NCBI GenBank assembly: GCA_017472255.1
Contig: JAFUQU010000030.1
Coordinates: 1 to 48,321, forward strand
Reading direction: 5' to 3'
DNA: 48,321 nucleotides
Origin: Clostridia bacterium
GTDB taxonomy: Bacteria; Bacillota; Clostridia; Oscillospirales; CAG-272
Positions within the stretch are counted from its first letter, which is position 1. Each line of letters opens with the position of its first letter. Below are positions 7,803-16,371 of the stretch, in pieces. The notes under the pieces were generated by a model, which worked only from the letters and a program-made list of their open reading frames with translations, ran no database searches and was not told the origin of the DNA. Position numbers and translations under genes: made by a program.

Positions 7803-8735
7803 TCATCCCTTGATGCCGCCCGAGTAGGCGATGCCCTCCACGAGGTAATCCTCGCTGTAGAGGAAGATCAGCAGCGCGGGAATCATGTACACCGTCGCAA
7901 CGGCGAAGGCAAGTCCGGCGTCGTTGGTGTTGACCTCGGACAGGAACACAGACAGCGGGTAGGTTTCGGTATCGTCCAGCATGATCAGCGGCTGCTCGAC
8001 CATGTTCCAGTAGTCGATAAATACCAGAATTGCCACGGAATAGATGGTGCCCTTACAAAGCGGCAGGAAGATCTGGGTAAAAATCCGGAACTCCCCTGCT
8101 CCGTCCAGCTTGGCGGCTTCAACCACCGAAACGGGGATTCGCCGCATGAACTTGGTCAGGATGAAGACCGAGAACGGGGCGAAAATGCCGGGCAGGATGA
8201 TCGACCAGTAGGTGTCCTTGATGTGCAGCCATTCCGCCACGAGGAAGTTCGGCACCAGCGTGACCTGATAGGGCATGAGCATCAGAATGACGTAAACGAA
8301 GAAGATGGCGTTCATCAGCTTGGAGCGGTTTCGCGCGAAGCAGTAGGACGCGCCCGCCGCCATGATAATCTGCCCGACTACGATCGGGATGGTGAGAATC
8401 ACCGAGTTCCAGAATTTGAGCAGGTAGGCAGGACTTGTAATAAACGCGGTTTTATACTGACCGAAGCTCACCATGTCGGGGATGAATTTCAGGTTGACCT
8501 TGTCGGATATGTAGGTTTTCGCGTCCGAGCTGGCGTTGGAGAAAATCTGACCGTAGTTTGCGGAAATTTCGGTGGTGGACATAAAGGAGTTGGTGATGGT
8601 CAGCACCGTTGGCAGCAGGAAAATGACCGCGAAGACGGCGATAATGAAGAAGGTGAGCCAGTTCAGGAAAACCTGCTTCTTTTTGTTAAAAACCCGCCGC
8701 TTTCGCTGTTGATCGAGGGTTAATTGCTTGCTCAT
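7803..8735 (-). CDS. MalG-type ABC importer permease
   Basis: The 310-residue protein is one of two membrane subunits of a carbohydrate-type (CUT1) ABC importer. It starts with a basic cytoplasmic segment and a first helix (WLTFFIIAVFAVIFLLPTVL). A periplasmic loop and five further helices follow. The EAA coupling loop, which docks to the ATPase, is VVEAAKLDGAGEFRIF at about 203-218. ATGA overlap with the upstream MalF-type gene shows an operon. No ATPase gene is near, which is normal where one MsmX-like ATPase serves several importers. The large solute-binding lipoprotein at 1-3.5 kb on the same strand is the likely partner, though four kilobases away. Confidence 0.92.
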   Translation of the reverse strand: MSKQLTLDQQRKRRVFNKKKQVFLNWLTFFIIAVFAVIFLLPTVLTITNSFMSTTEISANYGQIFSNASSDAKTYISDKVNLKFIPDMVSFGQYKTAFITSPAYLLKFWNSVILTIPIVVGQIIMAAGASYCFARNRSKLMNAIFFVYVILMLMPYQVTLVPNFLVAEWLHIKDTYWSIILPGIFAPFSVFILTKFMRRIPVSVVEAAKLDGAGEFRIFTQIFLPLCKGTIYSVAILVFIDYWNMVEQPLIMLDDTETYPLSVFLSEVNTNDAGLAFAVATVYMIPALLIFLYSEDYLVEGIAYSGGIKG

Positions 8736-9676
8736 TCTTCAATATCCTCCTCGATTTTGTTGTCCGCCAGGAAAAGCACGCCGATGATGACGATCATGAC
8801 GATGGTCATCAGCACCGCCGCCGCTGACAGCTTCTGGTAATCCAGCGACAGGAAGTTGTTGTTCATGAAGTGCTGGAGCAGGTAAAGCGAGTCGTAGGGG
8901 TACTTGCCGGTGAGCAGGTAGACCTCGCGGAAGATTTTGAAAGAGTTGATCAGCGACATCAGCGTCACGAACAGGATGCTGGACGACAGGTAGCGCAGCT
9001 TGATTTTGTAGAAAATCTGCCAGCTCGACGCGCCTTCCAGCGTTGCCACCTCCAGCACATCTCTGGGAATGTTGGAAAGCGCCGCCATGAACAGGATCAT
9101 GTTGTAGCCGACGTTTTTCCAGACGAATAACAGAACGACCACAAGCTGGCTGTAATCGGATTTAAGCCAGTCGATTGGACCGGCGCCGAACAGGGCGATG
9201 ATTTCGTTGGCCACACCGTTGTAGTGGAAAACGACCTGCCAGATTAGGATAATCGACGCCACAGGCACCAGCATGGGCGACAGGAAGATGGTGCGCAGAT
9301 TGCTTTTATATGGGATATTCCGTTCCAGCACAATGGCCAGTAGCAGCGAGAGGATGACAGCCAGCGGCACCGCGGTCAGCGAAAAGCGGATTGTGTTGGC
9401 GCAGGCGTCCTGAAACGCGCTGTTTTTGAGGATGCGGGTGAAGTTTTCGAAGAAGACGAACTCTTTATTGATGGGGCTATCCACGAAGGAATAGAAGATA
9501 ACGACGATGAACGGGACGATGTAGAAGGTGAGCATACCGATCAGGCTTGGCAGGAGGAACCACCCCACTGTAAAACGTTCGGCGCGCTGAATTTTGGACA
9601 GCCGATTGTGCCGCGGCTTTCGCGGTTTCACGACCGCGTCCGTGGGCGCAGGGCTTTTCATTGCACGATCTTTCAT
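8732..9676 (-). CDS. MalF-type ABC importer permease
   Basis: The protein has 314 residues from the start chosen here, with six predicted helices. The EAA loop is VLEVATLEGASSWQIF, at about 205-220. The frame extends upstream to 9781, but that ATG lacks a ribosome binding site. The ATG at 9676 follows GAGG and gives a normal-length N-terminus (MKDRAMKSPAPTD), so it is preferred. The first helix is FLLPSLIGMLTFYIVPFIVVIFY. It overlaps the MalG-type gene by four bases and is transcribed from the strong promoter just upstream. Together the two permeases form the channel of an importer for an unknown, probably saccharide, substrate. Confidence 0.9.
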   Translation of the reverse strand: MKDRAMKSPAPTDAVVKPRKPRHNRLSKIQRAERFTVGWFLLPSLIGMLTFYIVPFIVVIFYSFVDSPINKEFVFFENFTRILKNSAFQDACANTIRFSLTAVPLAVILSLLLAIVLERNIPYKSNLRTIFLSPMLVPVASIILIWQVVFHYNGVANEIIALFGAGPIDWLKSDYSQLVVVLLFVWKNVGYNMILFMAALSNIPRDVLEVATLEGASSWQIFYKIKLRYLSSSILFVTLMSLINSFKIFREVYLLTGKYPYDSLYLLQHFMNNNFLSLDYQKLSAAAVLMTIVMIVIIGVLFLADNKIEEDIEE

Positions 9677-9818
9677 AATACCTCGATTTCGCAAAGATTT
9701 GTTTACAGCATTAGACGTAAGCAGACGCGATTTTGTTCCGCAAAAATTCAAATTTTTGCGAATTTTTTGAAAATGCTTCATCCGGATAAATGCTGTTTCG
9801 GTAAATTAGTACATTTAT

Positions 9819-9847
9819 AGGATACCATAAGATATGTCATTTGTCAA
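9819..9847 (-). promoter_or_regulatory. Sigma-A promoter of the permease operon
   Basis: On the minus strand TTGACA (9847-9842), 17 bases, then TATCCT (9824-9819) preceded by TGG. Transcription should start near 9812, giving a leader of about 135 bases before the chosen ATG at 9676. This also argues against the upstream ATG at 9781 being the main start. The rest of the 366-base gap between this operon and the PPK2 gene is AT-rich (9848-9930), with nothing else recognised except the hairpin at 9987. Confidence 0.85.
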
Positions 9848-9986
9848 GTATATTTCGCGAATATTAAGAATTTCGTAATGATTTTTTTCGACAAATTCCT
9901 TCCTTATTATATATACATATTATGCGGATAAATCCGCCGTCATGTGCGGAAGATGGGGCATGATGGTCCAAATCATGTTTGCAAAG

Positions 9987-10023
9987 AACGACGCCATGCG
10001 GTCTTTGACCGCATGGCGTCGTT
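9987..10023 (-). terminator. Perfect 17-bp hairpin after the PPK2 gene
   Basis: Bases 9987-10003 pair perfectly with 10007-10023 around loop TTT. It lies 20 bases beyond the PPK2 stop codon on the minus strand. No proper T-run follows on that strand (CTTTGC), so it may act as an RNA 3'-end stabiliser or belong to the palindrome family rather than terminate by itself. Confidence 0.5.
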
Positions 10024-10042
10024 TCCTATAGATTTCTTTCCA

Positions 10043-11593
10043 TTACAAATTTTTCTTGATTTCACTGATTATGCACTCAAGTACCTTCAGGCGGGCGTAT
10101 TTCTTGTTGTTGGATTCCACAACATACCAGGGAGCGTATGGCGTGTTTGTCAGCGAAAGCATCTGATCGACCGAAATATGGTAGCCCAACCGCTTGTCAC
10201 GGTTGCGCCAGTCCTCATCGGTGATCTTCCATTGCTTTTCGGGCGTGTTCTGGCGCTCGGTGAAGCGGCGGAGCTGCTCGTCGTCGTCAATGTGCAGCCA
10301 GAATTTTACAACAATCGCGCCCGAGCGCACCAGCGAACGCTCGAAATGGTTCATCTCATCGAAAGCGCGCACCCATTCGCGGCGTTTTGCGAAGCCTTCC
10401 AGCCGCTCCACCATGACGCGTCCGTACCAGCTTCGGTCATAGATTCCAATGTGACCCGTTTTCGGGATTGTGTTCCAGAACCGCCACAGATATTGATAGG
10501 ACAGTTCGGTGGGCGTGGGCGCGGCGACCGGGATCACTTCGAAGCCGCGCGGGTCAAGTCCGGAAGTCAGGCGCTTAATCGAGCCGCCCTTCCCCGCCGC
10601 GTCCCAGCCTTCGAACACAATGATCAGCGGACGTTTCTTCATATACAATTTGTTGTGCAGTTTGAACAATTCGTTCTGCAATTCCTTCAGCCGAACCTTG
10701 TATTCCTCGTCGGTGACGATGCGCGACAGATCGTAGCTGTCCAGCGGCGGGATGGGCAGCGGGTCGATGGCCATGTCCACCCGAACGTCGGCGGGGATGG
10801 GATTGGCGTGGGTGCGTTCGGCCAGCTCGTAGTCGATGGCGTCGTCCTTGCGCGACCAATCCTCGTCGCCCTTCTTCGCCAGCTTTTCGTCGATGGCCGC
10901 TGTCAACGTGCGGTTGACAATTTCCACCACCGTCCGTGCGGTCAGCTTCTTGTCGGAGGCATCCAAAACGTGCCATGGCGCGAAAATTCTGTTGGTTCTG
11001 TCGATCATTTCGGCGAAGGCTTCATAATATTTCGCGTAATTTTTGTGGCGGCGGTGGTCGTCGTCGGTGACGCGCCATTTGGTCGCCGCCGAGGATTCCA
11101 GCGCTTCGAAGCGTTCACGCTGCTCTTCCTTTGAGATATTCAGGAAAAATTTGATGATAATGTAACCATCGTCCGCCAGCTGACGTTCAAATTCGCGGAT
11201 TTCGTCGTAGTACAGCTCCACGGTTTTGTGCGGCAGACCGTCCTCCACCCGGGAAATCGACACCTCGCGATACCAGCTTCGGTCAAAGATGGAGATGTTT
11301 CCATAGCTGGGCAGCTTCGTCCAGAAGCGGCGGAGCATGGGGTAACGGCGTTCGTCGGCGGTGGCGCCGCCGATGGAGTAAACCTTGAAGCCGCGCGGGT
11401 CAAGCTCGGAGATCAGCTTTTCGATCATATAGCCCTTGCCGGACGCGCCCCAGCCCTCAAAAAGGATAACCGTGGGAATTTTCAGCTCCTTCGCCCGGCG
11501 CACCGTGGACGCCAGCGCTTCGCGGGCCTCTTTGGCGCTCATTGTCTCGTCAAACGCCACATTTTCGGGCGCGATACATTCGATAGAAACCAT
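10043..11593 (-). CDS. Two-domain PPK2: polyphosphate-dependent nucleotide phosphotransferase (Pap-like)
   Basis: The 516-residue protein is a tandem of two PPK2 domains, the layout of class II enzymes such as polyphosphate:AMP phosphotransferase, which make ADP from AMP and polyphosphate in the cytoplasm. Each half has a Walker A motif: EGWGASGKG at about 46-54 and EGWDAAGKGG at about 326-335. Each also has a lid-side FDRSWYREV or YDRSWYGRV motif. In characterised two-domain enzymes the C-terminal half is catalytic. Here both halves keep the motifs. The frame extends to 11644, but GGAGG lies seven bases before the ATG at 11593. The gene is divergent from spoIIA, and a PPK1 gene lies on the far side of that operon. 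Confidence 0.9.
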   Translation of the reverse strand: MVSIECIAPENVAFDETMSAKEAREALASTVRRAKELKIPTVILFEGWGASGKGYMIEKLISELDPRGFKVYSIGGATADERRYPMLRRFWTKLPSYGNISIFDRSWYREVSISRVEDGLPHKTVELYYDEIREFERQLADDGYIIIKFFLNISKEEQRERFEALESSAATKWRVTDDDHRRHKNYAKYYEAFAEMIDRTNRIFAPWHVLDASDKKLTARTVVEIVNRTLTAAIDEKLAKKGDEDWSRKDDAIDYELAERTHANPIPADVRVDMAIDPLPIPPLDSYDLSRIVTDEEYKVRLKELQNELFKLHNKLYMKKRPLIIVFEGWDAAGKGGSIKRLTSGLDPRGFEVIPVAAPTPTELSYQYLWRFWNTIPKTGHIGIYDRSWYGRVMVERLEGFAKRREWVRAFDEMNHFERSLVRSGAIVVKFWLHIDDDEQLRRFTERQNTPEKQWKITDEDWRNRDKRLGYHISVDQMLSLTNTPYAPWYVVESNNKKYARLKVLECIISEIKKNL

Positions 11594-11704
11594 TTTTATA
11601 CCTCCAATGGAATTATTTCTTATCGCTGACACCGTTCGACACACTTTCTGCGCGATTGGTGATACAATATGGACATACTATATTTTAACAGGAGTGTGAT
11701 TCTT

Positions 11705-12073
11705 TTGAATCAGAAGGTTATGGAAGGAAGCGACGTCCGCTGTGAGTTGGTGGGCGGTCAGCTTCATATTGCCATTACTGGCGAAATTGACCATCATAAT
11801 GCCCGTTCGCTGCGGGCGAAAATCGATGAAAAGCTCTATTTTTATCGTCCCAAGCTGGCGCTGCTGGACGTGTCGGAGGTCAGCTTTATGGATTCGTCGG
11901 GGCTTGGGCTGATTCTCGGGCGGTTCACGCTGACCCGCGAGCTGGGCGGCGAGCTGCGCGTGATCAACCCCAGCGACAGCGTGGGGCGGATTCTCGATCT
12001 GGCGGGCACGTCGCGACTGATTACCATTGAAAAGAAAGAAGTGAAAAATCATGAAGAAAATCCTGCTCAATGA
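11705..12073 (+). CDS. spoIIAA: Anti-sigma-F factor antagonist SpoIIAA
   Basis: The 122-residue STAS-domain protein releases sigma-F in the forespore by capturing SpoIIAB when dephosphorylated. The phosphorylation site MDSSG has Ser65 corresponding to Ser58 of Bacillus subtilis, and GEIDHHNA is the usual N-terminal motif. The start is taken as TTG 11705 because AGGAG (11690-11694) stands ten bases upstream; the in-frame ATG at 11669 has no ribosome binding site. It overlaps spoIIAB by 23 bases. A TACAAT (11663-11668) precedes it, but no convincing partner -35 or sigma-H site was found. Confidence 0.93.
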   Translation: MNQKVMEGSDVRCELVGGQLHIAITGEIDHHNARSLRAKIDEKLYFYRPKLALLDVSEVSFMDSSGLGLILGRFTLTRELGGELRVINPSDSVGRILDLAGTSRLITIEKKEVKNHEENPAQ

Positions 12074-12494
12074 GTGCAAATGCCGTTTTTCGGCTTGCAG
12101 TGAGAACGAATCGCTGGCAAGAACCATCGCCGTTTCCTTCGTTTCCCAGGCATCCCCCACCATTTCCCAGCTTGCCGACGTGAAATGCGCCGTCTCCGAG
12201 GCGGTGACGAACAGCATCGTCCACGGTTACGCGGACAATCCGGCTGGCGTGATCGAGATGGATTTTCGGCGATATGACGAAAATTTCGTCACAATCACCA
12301 TACGCGACAAGGGCGTCGGCATCCCCGACATCGACGCCGCCCGCCAGCCGCTTTTCACCACCGACGTTACGGGCGAGCGGAGCGGCATGGGCTTCGCCAT
12401 CATGGAAAGCCTGATGGACAAGGTGCAGGTTCGCTCGACCGTCGGCAAAGGCACCACAGTCACGCTATCCATTAAGCTGGGCGTACCTACATAA
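12051..12494 (+). CDS. spoIIAB: Anti-sigma-F factor and SpoIIAA kinase SpoIIAB
   Basis: The 147-residue GHKL ATPase binds and inhibits sigma-F in the predivisional cell and mother cell, and phosphorylates SpoIIAA. The N box is EAVTNSIVHGY, the G1 box DKGVGIPD and the G2 box GERSGMGFAIM, all intact. The start lies inside the spoIIAA end, so translation is probably coupled. Only 21 bases separate it from sigF. Confidence 0.95.
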   Translation: MKKILLNECKCRFSACSENESLARTIAVSFVSQASPTISQLADVKCAVSEAVTNSIVHGYADNPAGVIEMDFRRYDENFVTITIRDKGVGIPDIDAARQPLFTTDVTGERSGMGFAIMESLMDKVQVRSTVGKGTTVTLSIKLGVPT

Positions 12495-12515
12495 AATAAC
12501 AGGATGTGAATATTT

Positions 12516-13253
12516 ATGCAGGAATCGAGCATTCAGGAGCGGAACATCGAACTGCTGGCGCGTGCCCGCGAAGGTGATGAGTCGGCGCAGGCCGAGCTGA
12601 TCGCTTCAAATATGGGATTGGTGCGCAGCATTGCCAGCCGTTTCCGCGATCGTGCCGACGAAGGGCATGGCTGCGACTTCGACGACCTGATGCAAATTGG
12701 AACAATTGGAATGATTAAGGCGATGCATAGTTTTGATCCCAGCTTTGGAACGACTTTTTCGACCTATGCGGTGCCGCTGATCATCGGCGAAATCCGGCGT
12801 TTTCTGCGGGACGATGGCCTGATCAAGATCAGCCGCACCACGAAAAAGCAGAACGCCATCATCCTCCGGGAGCGCGAAGCCTTCACCAAGCGCCACGGCC
12901 GCGAGCCAACGCTGGACGAATTGTCAGACATTTGCGGTATGAATCGGGAAGAACTGGTTTTCGCCCTCGGTTCGGGCAGCCCCGCGCATTCGCTGAACGA
13001 CGCGGTGGGGGACGATGGCGCCGAATTGATGGATTTGCTGCCATCCTCTGACAACGAAATTGAGTCGCTCACCGACCGTTTAGCGTTAAAGGAAGCCATC
13101 CGCAGCCTCCCGCCCAATCAGCGGGAAATCATCGTACTTCGCTATTTCCGCGAGCTGTCCCAGCAGCAGACGGCGGACATCCTCGGCATCACGCAGGTCA
13201 AGGTCTCACGCGAAGAAAAGAAAATCTTCGCCTATCTGCGCAATATTTTGTAG
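12516..13253 (+). CDS. sigF: RNA polymerase sigma-F factor, early forespore
   Basis: The 245-residue sigma factor lacks region 1, as sporulation sigmas do. Region 2 is DDLMQIGTIGMIKAMHSFDPSFGTTFSTYA, shown here only in part of its span at about 54-83. Region 3 and region 4 (PNQREIIVLRYFRELSQQQ, helix-turn-helix QTADILGITQVKVSREEKKI) follow. It directs the first forespore-specific genes. Position third in the spoIIA operon makes it sigma-F rather than the related sigma-G. The stop codon is nine bases from the end of the convergent ppk1 gene with no terminator between them, so the two transcripts may overlap. Confidence 0.95.
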   Translation: MQESSIQERNIELLARAREGDESAQAELIASNMGLVRSIASRFRDRADEGHGCDFDDLMQIGTIGMIKAMHSFDPSFGTTFSTYAVPLIIGEIRRFLRDDGLIKISRTTKKQNAIILREREAFTKRHGREPTLDELSDICGMNREELVFALGSGSPAHSLNDAVGDDGAELMDLLPSSDNEIESLTDRLALKEAIRSLPPNQREIIVLRYFRELSQQQTADILGITQVKVSREEKKIFAYLRNIL

Positions 13254-13262
13254 TTTTCGCCG

Positions 13263-15395
13263 TTATTTGCTGTACAACTTATACAGCTCAATCTGAGAAT
13301 CCACCGGTTCGCCGGCGGATTCTTTCTTTTTGTAAGTCCCATCCGGCAGCATTTCCGAAGCCTTCACGTTGTCGCGCAGCTCCAGTTCCGTCAGTTCGAT
13401 GAGCGTTCGGGCAGCCTGCGGATCGTTGACAGGCGTGATCACTTCGATGCGGCGGGTCGTGTTGCGGGTCATCATGTCCGCCGATCCGATGTAGACACGC
13501 GGCGGGGTTGCGGTCACGTCTCCGTCAATATTACCAAAAATGAATATACGTGAATGTTCCAGATAGCGTCCGACAATGCTGGTCACGCGAATGTTGTCGG
13601 TCATCCCCGGTACGCCTGCTCGCAAGCAACAGATTCCGCGGATGATCAGATCGACATAAACGCCCGCCTGCGATGCTTTGGCTAGCGCGTCGATGATGTC
13701 CTTATCGGTCATGCTGTTCATTTTCATCCGAATATAGGCGCGTTTTCCGGCTTTTGCGGCTTCGGTTTCGGCAGCAATTTCAGCGAGGATCCGTGGTTTC
13801 AGGCAGGTCGGCGACACCAGCAGCTTCTCGTATTCGTCATTCGTTACGCCAGTGGAAAGATTCCGGAAAAGCGCGTCCACATCCGCACAAATCGTCGGAT
13901 CAGCGGTCAGAATGCCGATATCCGTGTAAAGCTTCGCAGTCTGCTCGTTGTAGTTCCCCGTTCCGATATGTGCAAATTGCTCAAAGCCATTTTCGCACTT
14001 TCGGGTTACTAATGTGACCTTCGAATGCACCTTTAATCCGGGCATTCCGTAAATCACCCGGCACCCTGCTTCCTCCAGACATTCCGCCCAATGGATGTTG
14101 TTGGCTTCGTCAAATCTTGCTTTCAGCTCGACCACAGTTGTCACAATCTTGCCCTTATCCGCCGCCGCCCGCAGCAGTGAGATCACCTTCGACTGGCTGC
14201 TCAACCGATAAAGTGTGATTTTGATCGATGTCACCGCGTCATCGTCCACCGCTTCGCGCAGGAAAGCGAGATAGGTTCGCATGGAGTGGTATGGATAATT
14301 CATTAAAATGTCACTTTTTCTCAAATGTTCCATCACAGCTCCTTCAATCGACAGCGATAATGACGGAATCGGTTGATATACAGCATCCGGCAGCAGCTTC
14401 GACGCTGCTTTGATCAGCGGACTTGCAAAATCGAAAGTCAGCGGAGCGCTTGTGCGGAATATCTGCTCTTTTGTGAGCCCCAGCTTACCGCCAAGGAAAC
14501 GAAGCAGCCTCGATGTTTCTTCCTTCTTTTTGCATAAATATTCAAGACGAACCGGCGCAAGTTTTTCTCGTTTTTTCAACAGAATTTTCAAATATCCCGG
14601 ATAATCCAGGTTTTGTTCGGGGTCATCCGAAAAATTATCGACAATTTCAATGTCCGCGTTTCGTGTCACTTTGAATAATATGCAGGATTTCACTGTATAT
14701 TTTTTGAACAGTTCTCCCGCCATTCGAAGCATGATTTCCTCTGTCGTAATATATCGAAGCGCAACAATTCTGCTATTTTCACCATCGCTCGTCAATTGGC
14801 AATAAAGTCTCGCTTCTTTGGGAAGCGGCACAATTCCGTAGACAATCCGCTCCCGCGATGATTTTTCTTCGGATTTCCCATCTTCCGGCTTCAGGCACAA
14901 TAACACATGTGTCTGCTTGTTCACAAGATGAGGAAACGGGTGCCGAGAATCGATGATATAGGGGGTCGTCAGGGGCGCAATTTCCTTTTTGAAGAACTGC
15001 CGCGCCAGCTTTTTTTCATCCTTTGACAAGTCATCCCACGCCAACTGCTCGACGCCAGCCTTGGCGAGGTCTTGACACAATCTTGCGTATATCGAATCTC
15101 TCTTTTTATATAATCGCTCCGCTTCCGCATAAAGTAAACTCAGCTGTTCCGCCGCGGTCATACCGGTCTTGTTATCGGGCGGAACGTCCGGCAGCAACGA
15201 ACGGTCATGCAAGCTTCCGGCGCGAACCATAAAGAATTCATCATAATTACTTGTGAAGATTGCACAAAAACGCATACGTTCTAACAACGGCACCTCGTCC
15301 GCATCCGCTTGAAGCAGCACCCGTTCGTTAAAGCGCAGCCATGATAGTTCCCTGTTTATATAAATACTGTCATTTCTGTCTTGTTTTTTATTCAT
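13263..15395 (-). CDS. ppk1: Polyphosphate kinase 1
   Basis: The 710-residue cytoplasmic enzyme reversibly builds polyphosphate from ATP gamma-phosphate. The N-terminal domain has INRELSWLRFNERVL, and the head domain reads FTSNYDEFFMVRAG. The two phospholipase-D-like catalytic domains carry the histidine that becomes phosphorylated in GLKVHSKVTLV (about 455) and the second histidine in YLEHSRIFIFGN (about 611). Length is normal. AGAGGTG lies upstream of the ATG. With the two-domain PPK2 at 10-11.6 kb it makes a store-and-use polyphosphate pair around the spoIIA operon. Codons are visibly more AT-rich than in sigF. Confidence 0.95.
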   Translation of the reverse strand: MNKKQDRNDSIYINRELSWLRFNERVLLQADADEVPLLERMRFCAIFTSNYDEFFMVRAGSLHDRSLLPDVPPDNKTGMTAAEQLSLLYAEAERLYKKRDSIYARLCQDLAKAGVEQLAWDDLSKDEKKLARQFFKKEIAPLTTPYIIDSRHPFPHLVNKQTHVLLCLKPEDGKSEEKSSRERIVYGIVPLPKEARLYCQLTSDGENSRIVALRYITTEEIMLRMAGELFKKYTVKSCILFKVTRNADIEIVDNFSDDPEQNLDYPGYLKILLKKREKLAPVRLEYLCKKKEETSRLLRFLGGKLGLTKEQIFRTSAPLTFDFASPLIKAASKLLPDAVYQPIPSLSLSIEGAVMEHLRKSDILMNYPYHSMRTYLAFLREAVDDDAVTSIKITLYRLSSQSKVISLLRAAADKGKIVTTVVELKARFDEANNIHWAECLEEAGCRVIYGMPGLKVHSKVTLVTRKCENGFEQFAHIGTGNYNEQTAKLYTDIGILTADPTICADVDALFRNLSTGVTNDEYEKLLVSPTCLKPRILAEIAAETEAAKAGKRAYIRMKMNSMTDKDIIDALAKASQAGVYVDLIIRGICCLRAGVPGMTDNIRVTSIVGRYLEHSRIFIFGNIDGDVTATPPRVYIGSADMMTRNTTRRIEVITPVNDPQAARTLIELTELELRDNVKASEMLPDGTYKKKESAGEPVDSQIELYKLYSK

Positions 15396-15411
15396 ATTAT
15401 CACCTCTAACT

Positions 15412-15420
15412 ATTATACCA
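15412..15420 (-). promoter_or_regulatory. Possible extended -10 promoter element of ppk1
   Basis: TGGTATAAT on the minus strand is a perfect extended -10, but the -35 position holds only TTTAGG. Transcription would begin near 15405, inside the ribosome binding site, so this placement is doubtful. Confidence 0.3.
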
Positions 15421-15485
15421 TATTCTGTACCACACCTAAAGGATATTTTCGTGCATCATTTCGTTTATTTTGCTAATATTTTATC

Positions 15486-15514
15486 TTGACTTTAGCATTA
15501 TTTTGTGATATAAT
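15486..15514 (+). promoter_or_regulatory. Sigma-A promoter of the phage-like gene pair
   Basis: TTGACT (15486-15491), 17 bases, TATAAT (15509-15514) preceded by TGA. Start near 15521, about 30 bases before the ATG at 15553. Confidence 0.85.
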
Positions 15515-15552
15515 GATAGTCATAAATTTGTTTCTATTTTTTGGAGGCTCTT

Positions 15553-16371
15553 ATGAATTATTTAACTCAGCTTCTCGGATTTCGCTTAAAGCGCAAACTT
15601 ACTCCGATATCTTCCTCGGCCCTTGCTCTTTATGTGGTTTTGCTGGAAAATTTCAACACGCTTGGATTTCCATCAACGCTCTGTTTGCCCAATACTTTGC
15701 TGGCAGCCGAGGCACATATTGGTAAAACAACGGTCAATCGTGCTCGCGCTGAACTGGTTGATCAGGGGTACATTCACTATACGCCCGGGCAAATTCACAG
15801 CGCCGGAATCTATCAGCTGATCGAGCTTGACCCGCATCAATTCGCCGCACATCGCCGCGAAGAAATTTCGCCCATTGATTCGGGATCTGATTCGGCTATT
15901 GATTCGGGAATTGATTCCAAATCCGAACCAATAGCCGAAACATACATTAAAACAAATAAAAATCAGACCAAATCAAACCAAAACGCGCATTCGCGCGCCA
16001 GGGCGAAGAAGGGACCAGCACACGATGCAGCATCGCCAAACGCAGTATCGCCTCAGTTGAAACAAAATTTTGACGAGTTTTGGCAGATTTATCCACGCAA
16101 AACCGCTTATCGCGACACGCTTGCGGCTTATGCGAAACTTGCGCCTTCCGACGATCTTCATCGGCTTATTATTCGATCGCTCCGCGCGCAGACTTCGCGC
16201 AACAATTGGAACGATTGTCCGCCATACTATGTTCCGACGCCGGTGCGATGGCTTGAATCCGAGGGGTGGAAGAATTTATCAGAACAGGATATTGAATCGG
16301 AGCTGATGTTCGATGAATTCTTCCAGGCGGCAATTCGGCGATCATACAAAGGCGGTGATTTGCGTGCATAA
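15553..16371 (+). CDS. Phage/plasmid replication-type winged-helix protein
   Basis: The 272-residue protein begins with a winged helix (about 10-90; IGKTTVNRARAELVDQGYI is the recognition and wing part) typical of phage and plasmid replication initiation or DnaD-like proteins. A hydrophilic linker with repeated IDSG/DS units follows (about 105-140). The C-terminal region at about 170-240 (FDEFWQIYPRKTAYRDTLAAY, then PTPVRWLESEGW) is common in phage replisome-organiser proteins. GGAGG lies six bases before the ATG. It overlaps the next gene by eight bases and has its own promoter. No integrase, attachment site or other phage gene is near, so it is a remnant or a domesticated pair. Confidence 0.75.
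   Translation: MNYLTQLLGFRLKRKLTPISSSALALYVVLLENFNTLGFPSTLCLPNTLLAAEAHIGKTTVNRARAELVDQGYIHYTPGQIHSAGIYQLIELDPHQFAAHRREEISPIDSGSDSAIDSGIDSKSEPIAETYIKTNKNQTKSNQNAHSRARAKKGPAHDAASPNAVSPQLKQNFDEFWQIYPRKTAYRDTLAAYAKLAPSDDLHRLIIRSLRAQTSRNNWNDCPPYYVPTPVRWLESEGWKNLSEQDIESELMFDEFFQAAIRRSYKGGDLRA

Noticed and set aside
11627..11668. Sigma-H promoter of spoIIA
   Set aside because: Expected from Bacillus, but no adequate -35/-10 pair was found; only an isolated TACAAT is present.
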